Origin: Acidobacteriota bacterium
Lineage (GTDB): Bacteria > Acidobacteriota > Terriglobia > Bryobacterales > UBA6623
DNA: 35,184 bases
Direction: 5' to 3'
NCBI GenBank assembly: GCA_027624045.1
Contig: JAQBUE010000035.1
Span: 1-35,184 of the forward strand
Shown: positions 26,104 through 32,794 of the stretch, one piece after another
Numbering within the stretch: position 1 is the first letter of the stretch
How the letters are laid out: each line of letters opens with the position of its first letter
Notes under the pieces: generated by a model
Told to the model about the DNA's origin: nothing
What the model saw: the letters and a program-made list of their open reading frames with translations, nothing else
Database searches by the model: none
Made by a program: the position numbers and the translations under genes

Positions 26104-26979
26104 TCAATCGGCGTCCTCTGTATCAAGGCTATCAATAAGCCGCTGCCACAACTCAGGGTCAACCTTCTGGGGCCCCGGATGAATGGCACGTCCCTTCTTG
26201 CCGAATCGCGGCAGGACGAGCTTGTCATGCACGACCTTCCCGAAATAGTGTTCCGGTTCGGCGACGAGTAACTGATCGTGAGGCCGCGCAATCACCTTCA
26301 TGCCGGCGCTTCGCAGCAGTGGTTCGAGGGACTGATAGTTGGGTATCCACCAGTTCGTCGGATCACCGTTGTAGAGCGTCTCGATGAACATCATGCGCGG
26401 GAAAGCCGGATCGTCGACGAGGGAATCGTCGGCACCTCGTTCGTAGTTCGCCTTTGGCGCGCCGGGCGCGCTGTCGAGGCCCAACAAGTGCGAGTGAAAG
26501 TAGAGGCGCTCCTTCGTCATTTCCGCGACGCGATCGAGTACGATCACGGGATATTTCAGGTGGTAGAACAGTCCGAGAAAGATCACGTAGTCGAAGCGCT
26601 CGTCACAGGTAAGGCAAAACGTGAGGGCATCGTCGTTGACAATCTCGATGTCGACGCCGAACTGTCGGGCGGCAAAGTCGGCCTGCCGCACAAACTCTTC
26701 GTAGGGCTCGACGAGCACGCAGCGGTCGGCGCCGCGCAATTTCATCTGAATCGAGAAGTAGCCCGCGCTGCCACCGAGATCGAGGACTGTTTTGCCCTTG
26801 AGATCCAGCGGGACGAACGGCTCGAAGAGTCTCCAACGCGTCTCGGGCCGGTAGGCGGGCTCCTGGCCGTTGCCGGTGGTAACGCCGCAGGGTAGCTCGA
26901 AGTGCTGGTACCACCAGCCGAGATCGCGAACCTGGCGTGCTACTTCGTCGTTTGCCGTGCTGTTGGGGGATAACGACAT
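26104..26979 (-). CDS. SAM-dependent methyltransferase, CmoB/DUF1698-like (second copy)
   Basis: The 291-residue protein has motif I VLDLGGSAGYFSIQMKLRGA, RCVLVEPYEEFVRQADFAARQFGVD and DYVIFLGLFYHLKYPVIVLDRV, the same LGLxYHL block as the gene at 24289. A C-terminal region, WWIPNYQSLEPLLRSAGM onward, resembles the DUF1698 group. ATG at 26979 is preferred over GTG at 27000, because a TATAAT at 27001-27006 would start transcription just inside the longer form. The gene is separated from the CmcI-type gene by 249 bases holding the MITE-like element. It likely methylates a glycan or lipid-linked sugar, by analogy to its neighbours. Confidence 0.82.
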   Translation of the reverse strand: MSLSPNSTANDEVARQVRDLGWWYQHFELPCGVTTGNGQEPAYRPETRWRLFEPFVPLDLKGKTVLDLGGSAGYFSIQMKLRGADRCVLVEPYEEFVRQADFAARQFGVDIEIVNDDALTFCLTCDERFDYVIFLGLFYHLKYPVIVLDRVAEMTKERLYFHSHLLGLDSAPGAPKANYERGADDSLVDDPAFPRMMFIETLYNGDPTNWWIPNYQSLEPLLRSAGMKVIARPHDQLLVAEPEHYFGKVVHDKLVLPRFGKKGRAIHPGPQKVDPELWQRLIDSLDTEDAD

Positions 26980-27000
26980 CGTCGTCGAAAGCAGCGCCAC

Positions 27001-27006
27001 ATTATA
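27001..27006 (-). promoter_or_regulatory. Candidate -10 box before the second methyltransferase
   Basis: A perfect TATAAT on the minus strand lies 21 bases before the ATG at 26979. A matching -35 is not obvious. It would overlap the last bases after the membrane-protein gene and give the methyltransferase its own start besides read-through from the upstream genes. Confidence 0.3.
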
Positions 27007-27028
27007 ACGGAGGCATCGTTTACGAAGG

Positions 27029-28831
27029 CTAAGAAGGTCCCAACTTCGCCATCACGCGCCGCAGCGATTCACGAAACGACGGATTCGGCGACTCGGCTTC
27101 GTGTTCCACGGCGATGCGGTAGTGCCGCGCCGCCTCTTCGAGATTGCTCTGTGCCTCGTCGGTGAGCCCCAGGTAGTAGGGCGGATAGGGATTGCCGGAC
27201 TCATCGAGCGCGGCGGCTTTCTCGAAATGACCGCGCGCCGGGCCGGGCATCCCCCAGTCCCAGTAAATGGCGCCGGCTTTGAGATGGTGATACCACTTGT
27301 CAGGTTCTCTGTCGAGATCTTTCAAGACCACGGCGAGTTCGGGAATGAGGACACGGTCGCGGAAAAGCGGGTCGGCCGCCGCCTTCTCGAGATGCGCCCT
27401 GTGGTAGGCCGACGCCAAGGTTCCATCAGCCCGGAAGGCAAACGCGTAATCGAAGTCCATCAGGCTCACGTTGTCCAAGCCGACGCGCCGAACGAGATCG
27501 TCGCCTCCGCGTGGGGCATCCCGCGGCATTACGACCGTCCAGCGACGCTGACGGCCGAGTTCCCAGGCGACGTAGTCCTCGTAAGCCGGAACGTAGAATG
27601 GGCTGAAAGGCGATTGGACACCTGTGATGAGGATTTCCTTGGCGTCAGCGGGCGCCTGCCTCAGTAGGTCGAACGAATCGCACAAGTTCCCGAGGATACG
27701 TTGCTGCCCGACCTGCCAACGGCCCGCCTCATAGGGGGCGCGGTCAAGTGTCCAACCGGCAACGAGCAGGGCTCCGGCTGTCGCGAGCGTCGCCCAGCCA
27801 AGCCAGCGGCGCGGCGGCGGCAAGGCGCCGAGAAGTAACAGTGGCGAGAACGTCAACGTCGCGCCGACCCAGCCATAATTGGGCTCCAAGTGGTTTGGGA
27901 GCAGAGAGTGTGGCAACAACGCCGATATCCCGGCGACGAGGAAAAACAGCGCCGGCCAACGCAGCTCGCGCCGCCCGAACGCGACTGCCAGGGCAAGCGC
28001 TAGGACTAGCGCCGACGGCAAAGGAAGCTGATATCGCAGGAGTGTCGTCAGCGAACTCAGGATCGAGCCGGGCGAGGCGTCAATGAAGTAAGGGTGAGTC
28101 GCGGCGCGGGCCGTCTGCACAAACCCTTCACGCGCACCGAGGCTGACAAGAGCACCCGCAAGCTCCAGCGCGAGAACCACGATCAGTAAAATGATCGCGC
28201 TGCGCCGGCGTTCCCGTGACGCCATCAAGACCTGCACTGACCAGTAGGCCAAGGCGGCGAGGAAGAATGTTTCCTTGGTCAGCACCAGAAGCAGCAACAG
28301 GGGAATCGTGAGGAGCGCCCAGCCGATGCGGCCGGATTCGTTCCAGTTTTCCCAGGCGTGCATGGCGAGCAGCAGATAGAGCAGCGACAGAGCCGCCATC
28401 GCGTCATGCGCATGATTCAGATAGAACTGAGGATGGCCGAACAGCAGGGCCGCATAGAGCACAACGGACAGCCAGCCAATCGGAGCCCACCCAAGCACAC
28501 CTGGCGCCATCCGCCGCCACAACTCGACCACGAGAGCGGTGTTGAGAAGCGTTACGCCGATAATCAGCGCCGTCGCGCCAGCCAGGCCCAGATGCCCGAA
28601 CAGCCACAGCACAAAAAATCCCATGGGCCGCGGATAGTCTATCTTTTGCCAGATGGGCTGCTGGTCAGCGGCGAGCGCCGATGGCAGATAGTAGTCCGAG
28701 TGCAACGGGTCTGTCGGCGCGAAGAAGCCGGGGAAAATGAATTGTAGGCAGAACCAGTAGAGAGCGGCTACAAGAAGGAGAGTCAGGCCGAAACGTTTTG
28801 CATCGAAGTTGTGTGCCGCTGTCCCCGTCAT
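27029..28831 (-). CDS. Polytopic membrane protein, GT-C-glycosyltransferase-like, with helical C-terminal repeat region
   Basis: The 600-residue protein has roughly ten membrane helices in the first two-thirds: WFCLQFIFPGFF at the start, then ALIIGVTLLNTALVV, then LLTIPLLLLLVLTK. The first loop carries acidic residues (FAPTDPLHSDYY), a feature of GT-C enzymes that use lipid-linked sugar donors on the outer face of the membrane. Residues about 490-600 are soluble and helical, with TPR-like units (WYHHLKAGAIYWDW, YYLGLTDEAQSNLEEAARHY). No exact family motif is visible, so the enzyme class is inferred from topology. The ATG at 28831 overlaps the transketolase C-terminal gene's TGA as ATGA, so it is translationally coupled to it. 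Confidence 0.7.
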   Translation of the reverse strand: MTGTAAHNFDAKRFGLTLLLVAALYWFCLQFIFPGFFAPTDPLHSDYYLPSALAADQQPIWQKIDYPRPMGFFVLWLFGHLGLAGATALIIGVTLLNTALVVELWRRMAPGVLGWAPIGWLSVVLYAALLFGHPQFYLNHAHDAMAALSLLYLLLAMHAWENWNESGRIGWALLTIPLLLLLVLTKETFFLAALAYWSVQVLMASRERRRSAIILLIVVLALELAGALVSLGAREGFVQTARAATHPYFIDASPGSILSSLTTLLRYQLPLPSALVLALALAVAFGRRELRWPALFFLVAGISALLPHSLLPNHLEPNYGWVGATLTFSPLLLLGALPPPRRWLGWATLATAGALLVAGWTLDRAPYEAGRWQVGQQRILGNLCDSFDLLRQAPADAKEILITGVQSPFSPFYVPAYEDYVAWELGRQRRWTVVMPRDAPRGGDDLVRRVGLDNVSLMDFDYAFAFRADGTLASAYHRAHLEKAAADPLFRDRVLIPELAVVLKDLDREPDKWYHHLKAGAIYWDWGMPGPARGHFEKAAALDESGNPYPPYYLGLTDEAQSNLEEAARHYRIAVEHEAESPNPSFRESLRRVMAKLGPS

Positions 28832-29751
28832 GTCGAGCCAACAACGCTGAGAGCCTTTTCGACCAGCTTCGAGGCCGAGAGCCCATGCTGGTCAAGCATG
28901 TATGCCTCGCTCCCGCTGACGCCGGACTCGAGCCGCGCAACGCCGCAACGGACGACTCGGCAATCAAGCCCTTCGGTTGCGACGATCTCGCAAACGAGCG
29001 ATCCGACCCCACCGTTCAGATAGTGGGCCTCGACCGTGATTACGCAGCCGTATCTGGCGAGCAGTCCCGTCAGGTTTTCAGGATGTGCGTCAGTGAGGTT
29101 ATCGACGAGCGCGATCGCGGCGTCGATGCCATGAGTTTCGAGCACGTTCGCCGCTGCCACAGCCTGTTGAACGGCCGTCCCGAGCGCGACAAATAGCAGA
29201 TCGTCGCCGGGCACAACCAACTGCGCGCGCCCCAGGTAGAACCGCCCATTCAAGTCGGGAACGGTGGTCTTGTCGTCTTTGCCGAGCCGGAAGTAGACGG
29301 GCCCGGGCAGGCCGGCGGTGACCCGCAGGGCGTTGCCCGCTTGAACATGGTCAGCAGGTACAACCACTGTCACGCCCGGCTGCGCGCGCATCAACGCAAT
29401 GTCTTCGAGGGCGTAATGCGAAAATCCGTTTGGGCCGTACTCAAATCCGCCGCCGACTCCGACAACCCGTACGGGCAGCCGGTGCTGAACCGGGCCGTTT
29501 CGGAAGAACTCATAGGGGCGCAGGATAGCGAATGGTGCGATCGAATAAACGAATGGGATCATGCCGCCTTCGGCCAAACCTGTTGCGAGCCCCATCATGT
29601 TCTGCTCGGCAACCCCGACGTTGTAGAAACGTTTTGGGAAACGCTCAGCGAACGGTTCAACGGCCAGATAGCCGAGATCACCTGTCAGGAAAACGATGCG
29701 GGGGTCTTGCTCGGCTAGTTCGACGAGCGCCGCGATGAAGGCCTTCCTCAT
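28828..29751 (-). CDS. Transketolase, C-terminal subunit
   Basis: This is the 307-residue second half of a split transketolase: a pyrimidine-binding domain with VFLTGDLG and RFYNVGVAEQNMMGLATGLA, and the C-terminal domain with FVALGTAVQQAVAAA. The EQNMMGLATGLA block contains the glutamate that activates thiamine diphosphate. Paired with its neighbour it should transfer two-carbon units between sugars. It begins in an ATGA overlap (29748-29751) with the N-terminal half and ends in another with the membrane protein gene, so the three are co-translated. Split transketolases in such clusters often build special sugars rather than serving the central pentose pathway. Confidence 0.92.
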   Translation of the reverse strand: MRKAFIAALVELAEQDPRIVFLTGDLGYLAVEPFAERFPKRFYNVGVAEQNMMGLATGLAEGGMIPFVYSIAPFAILRPYEFFRNGPVQHRLPVRVVGVGGGFEYGPNGFSHYALEDIALMRAQPGVTVVVPADHVQAGNALRVTAGLPGPVYFRLGKDDKTTVPDLNGRFYLGRAQLVVPGDDLLFVALGTAVQQAVAAANVLETHGIDAAIALVDNLTDAHPENLTGLLARYGCVITVEAHYLNGGVGSLVCEIVATEGLDCRVVRCGVARLESGVSGSEAYMLDQHGLSASKLVEKALSVVGST

Positions 29752-30566
29752 GAAGCATCCAATTCCAGCAGCGCTTGGGTGTACTCGTCATCGGACATCG
29801 GCCAGTAATGCCACTTGATGCGGTCTTCCATGAACGAGACACCTTTGCCGAAGCGCGTCTTCGCAATCAACACAGTGGGCGGCCCGGTTGAGGTATCGAT
29901 TTCGTTGAGCCTTGCGGCGATACGTTCAGCAGAGCCGGATTCGACGGCATCTTCCTCGATGACATTCCAGCCGAATTCGCGCCAGCGGTTCGCGAGCGGC
30001 GAGAGGTCAAGAACGTCTTTGGTATGGCCGAGCGCCTGCTGTCCGTTGAGGTCGATGACGGCCACGAGATTCGAAAGCCGATGGTGGGCGCTGAACATCG
30101 CTGCTTCCCACACCGAGCCCTCGTTACATTCGGCGTCGCTGAGCAGAGCAAACGCGCGGCGGCGACTGCCCTGTAGCCGCGCCGCCAGGGCCGAGCCGGC
30201 CGCGATCGAGAGGCCGTGCCCCAGCGAACCGGTCGCGAAATCGACTCCCGTCAGCGCTTCCTCCGGATGAACACCGAGCAGGGTTCCATCGGCGCAGAAG
30301 GTATCGAGTTGTCGCTGGGTGAGCCACCCTTTTAGGTACAGCGCGGCATAGAGGGCGAGGGCGGCGTGGCCTTTTGACATCACGAAGCGGTCGCGATCGG
30401 CGTCGTCGGGATCGTCGATTCTCAGCACGCCGCCATAGAGCGCCGCGATGAGGTCAGCCACCGAGAGCGCGCAACCGATATGCCCGACATGAACGCGGTG
30501 CGACTGCTCGATGATGATGCGGCGTATGCGGCGAGGGTCCATCGTGTGCCCGCGCCGACCGGCCAC
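29748..30566 (-). CDS. Transketolase, N-terminal subunit
   Basis: This is the 272-residue thiamine-diphosphate-binding half. GHIGCALSVADLIAALYGG opens the domain. RFVMSKGHAALALYAALY and TGSLGHGLSIAAGSALAARL follow, and LLSDAECNEGSVWEA is the cofactor/Mg site. Here SDA replaces the usual GDG, while the following E, NEG and WEA are conserved. I chose the GTG at 30566 because AGAGGA lies five bases upstream; the ATG at 30542 has no ribosome binding site. It is the first gene of the coupled transketolase-membrane protein unit. The 191 bases before it carry no other gene. Confidence 0.92.
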   Translation of the reverse strand: MAGRRGHTMDPRRIRRIIIEQSHRVHVGHIGCALSVADLIAALYGGVLRIDDPDDADRDRFVMSKGHAALALYAALYLKGWLTQRQLDTFCADGTLLGVHPEEALTGVDFATGSLGHGLSIAAGSALAARLQGSRRRAFALLSDAECNEGSVWEAAMFSAHHRLSNLVAVIDLNGQQALGHTKDVLDLSPLANRWREFGWNVIEEDAVESGSAERIAARLNEIDTSTGPPTVLIAKTRFGKGVSFMEDRIKWHYWPMSDDEYTQALLELDAS

Positions 30567-30757
30567 GGGAATCCTCTAGTGTACTGCGGCTGATTTGGTC
30601 TTCACTCGCGGGCTCCCGATCGGACAGTAACCGCGCGCCCCGCGAACATATCCGCTTGCGCCAGGGTGGTCCACGGCGGAGATGATCTGGTGATCTCTAC
30701 TGGTTCTTGACCGTCGGCCGCCATAGGATCAACGGGGTCCACGAATTGCGCATCACG

Positions 30758-31732
30758 CTAATTCAGGTACTTACTCAAATCCGGGTGCAGCAGCTCGTTG
30801 ATTTCGGGCCGTGCCAAATCATCGGCGGTCAGCACATGAATCGGCGTCTCAACCCGCTTCTCCGGCGTTTCGCCCTTTAACGCCTGAACGATGGTTTGAA
30901 CGGCCGTATATCCAATCTGGAAGGGGTCTTGCACGACGAGTGCGTCGGTAACGCCGTCCTTAAGATCTTGCTCGATCGTATCGCTAAAGTCGAAACCCAC
31001 GAGCATGACCTGAGCGCCCAATTGCCGCCCCCGAACGGCCTTCGCCGCACCGACCGTGGCGGGTTCGGCGGACGCGAAGATGGCGTCGAGATCCGTGTGT
31101 GCCGTGAGCATGTTCTCTGAGACTTCGAGCGCCTTGGCGCGGTCGGACATGCAGTAACGGGCGTCAACGATCTTGATCTCGGCAAACTCCTTGGCCAAGG
31201 TGTCCTCAAAGCCCTTCTCGCGCTCCATGGTGGACGAGCTGCCGGGCACCATCTTCACCATCACGATATTCCCCTTGCCGCCGATCAGTTCAGCCAGCTT
31301 GCGCGCGCCGAGCACGCCGGCCTGGTAGTTATTGGTCGAGACGTAAGAAACGTATTTTTCCGTATTGATGCCGGAATCGAAGATCGAGAGCGGGATGCCC
31401 TGCTCGGCGGCGCGTTCGACCGATCGGACGAGCGCCGTGGCTTCGGTCGGAGCGAGCACGATGCCATCCAGGCGGCCGTTGATCATCGAATCGACGATTT
31501 CGATTTGACGCGAGAAGTCCGTCTCTTGAGGCGGGCCGATCCATTCGATATCGACATCAGCCTCGCGACCCGCGGCGACCGCTCCGGCGTGAACGGTTTG
31601 CCAGAAAACATGCGCCACCGCTTTGGGGACGACGCCGATTCTCTTCCTGGCGTTCTGCTCGCGGCAGCCGGTCCAGAGGGGTGCCAGGAGGCAGAGACAG
31701 AAGGCAAGAAGAACGAGGCGGTTGCGTTTCAT
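30758..31732 (-). CDS. Sugar-binding lipoprotein of ABC transporter type (periplasmic binding protein type 1)
   Basis: The 324-residue protein has a lipoprotein-like signal with Cys23 (MKRNRLVLLAFCLCLLAPLW then TGC); the lipobox is not perfect. The mature part is a type 1 sugar-binding fold: IGVVPKAVAHVFWQTVHAGA, LDGIVLAPTEATALVRSVE, YVSTNNYQAG, AIFASAEPATVGAAKA and LVGFDFSD. These are features of binding proteins for ribose, xylose and related sugars. No permease or ATPase gene is present in the window, so it is an orphan or works with a distant transporter. It is upstream of the split transketolase on the same strand but 191 bases away, probably in its own unit. Confidence 0.85.
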   Translation of the reverse strand: MKRNRLVLLAFCLCLLAPLWTGCREQNARKRIGVVPKAVAHVFWQTVHAGAVAAGREADVDIEWIGPPQETDFSRQIEIVDSMINGRLDGIVLAPTEATALVRSVERAAEQGIPLSIFDSGINTEKYVSYVSTNNYQAGVLGARKLAELIGGKGNIVMVKMVPGSSSTMEREKGFEDTLAKEFAEIKIVDARYCMSDRAKALEVSENMLTAHTDLDAIFASAEPATVGAAKAVRGRQLGAQVMLVGFDFSDTIEQDLKDGVTDALVVQDPFQIGYTAVQTIVQALKGETPEKRVETPIHVLTADDLARPEINELLHPDLSKYLN

Positions 31733-31802
31733 GGGTGGGAGTTGAATTCTCTCCGCCTATTCTCGCGCAATCCCCCGCCGGCCCGTCGCCGCGCGGGACT
31801 AG

Positions 31803-31808
31803 TATAAT
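31803..31808 (+). promoter_or_regulatory. Perfect TATAAT directly before a start codon
   Basis: TATAAT at 31803-31808 ends eight bases before the ATG at 31817, so the message would have at most one or two untranslated bases. No ribosome binding site exists there, consistent with leaderless translation. The -35 region is GC-rich and unconvincing. Confidence 0.4.
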
Positions 31809-31816
31809 CCGCGTAG

Positions 31817-32656
31817 ATGCCTCTGCGTCCTGCCCATCTGCTGTTTCTTGTGGGCTGTTTGACGCTGGGTGCGCTCCCGGCGTGCATTCCGGTCCCGGAG
31901 GGATACCAGTATTGGACGCAGGTCAATCGCGAGTACAAGTCCCGCGACTATGGCGACACGCTCAACTACCTTAATGACGTGCTGCGGACCGAGAACGACT
32001 ACACCGCGCGCGCGGCGGCGTTGAAGGTCGTCATTTTGGGCGGTATCACTCGCTCCGCCCTTGCGATTGAAGAGGCCTGCGCCAAGGGCATCTCGCGGGT
32101 CGGGGCGTGGGATTCCCGCCCTTACACGACGTGTGTTGACCAATTTCGCTCGCGCGCCCGGACCCGCGCGTTGGACCTGATCGACGCTCTGAGCGAGTTC
32201 GAGAAAGCCACCGCGGCGGGCGGCGACGTGTCGCTCGACTTCCCTCTTCCTGAGGGATCGGCCAGGTCCTCGTCGATGCTCGGGAGGACGGAAGCCGGGT
32301 CCATTCCTGTCGAGAAAGTCTTCGACTCGGCGGTCGCTCTGGTCGTGGACCATTACATCTTTGTTCAGGTGGCCGACCTTGTTGCTACGGATGACGTTGC
32401 CGCCGTGCAAAAAATGTTCGAATCCCCACCGGTTACCGTCCCGAAGGAAACCTTCCTTGTCGGCGTTGCCAAGACGCTGCTCGCTGCCGCCGCGGTTTTC
32501 GGGAAAGACCGGCTGGACGACAGTGCAAAACAATCCGCGACGCTGAAGCGAGCGCGAGAATGCCTGCAGCCGGCGCTCGAAGGCAATAACGCGGCATTAC
32601 AATCGCAAGCCAAAGCCCTGGGGCGAGAAATCAGCAAGCTTTCCGCTTCCCGCTAG
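31817..32656 (+). CDS. Lipoprotein of unknown function
   Basis: The 279-residue protein starts with a lipoprotein signal (MPLRPAHLLFLVGCLTLGAL then PAC); Cys23 follows a clean LPAC lipobox. The mature part is helical and Ala-rich with no motif I recognise: REYKSRDYGDTLNYLNDVL, DQFRSRARTRALDLIDAL, and a C-terminal LKRARECLQPALEGNN. The helical pattern resembles TPR-like repeats, but I cannot assign it. It is divergent from the sugar-binding protein gene with 84 bases between, and converges on the DUF305 gene to its right. Lipid anchoring and helical repeats suggest a scaffold or envelope role; that is inference. Confidence 0.75.
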   Translation: MPLRPAHLLFLVGCLTLGALPACIPVPEGYQYWTQVNREYKSRDYGDTLNYLNDVLRTENDYTARAAALKVVILGGITRSALAIEEACAKGISRVGAWDSRPYTTCVDQFRSRARTRALDLIDALSEFEKATAAGGDVSLDFPLPEGSARSSSMLGRTEAGSIPVEKVFDSAVALVVDHYIFVQVADLVATDDVAAVQKMFESPPVTVPKETFLVGVAKTLLAAAAVFGKDRLDDSAKQSATLKRARECLQPALEGNNAALQSQAKALGREISKLSASR

Positions 32657-32754
32657 GGCACCGCGAACCGCCGCAGAGCGCCCTGCGGGCAGCCGGCAGT
32701 CTGGCCTGTTTATCACGATTGACCCTTCCGCGGCCCCACTTGCCGCCGATCCTC

Positions 32755-32794
32755 CGACGGCCGGTGGAGGTCAGCGACGGCCGGTGGAGGTCAG
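32755..32794. repeat. Two tandem copies of a 20-base unit
   Basis: CGACGGCCGGTGGAGGTCAG occurs twice in direct tandem (32755-32774 and 32775-32794). The second copy contains the TGA stop codon (32791-32793, minus strand) of the DUF305 gene, so the unit duplicated across the 3' end of the gene. Confidence 0.9.

Noticed and set aside
25838..26107. 89-codon minus-strand frame in the gap between methyltransferases
   Set aside because: It reads through the inverted-repeat element and has low-complexity composition and no ribosome binding site.
32755..32794. Possible start of a CRISPR or satellite array
   Set aside because: There are only two abutting copies with no spacer between them.
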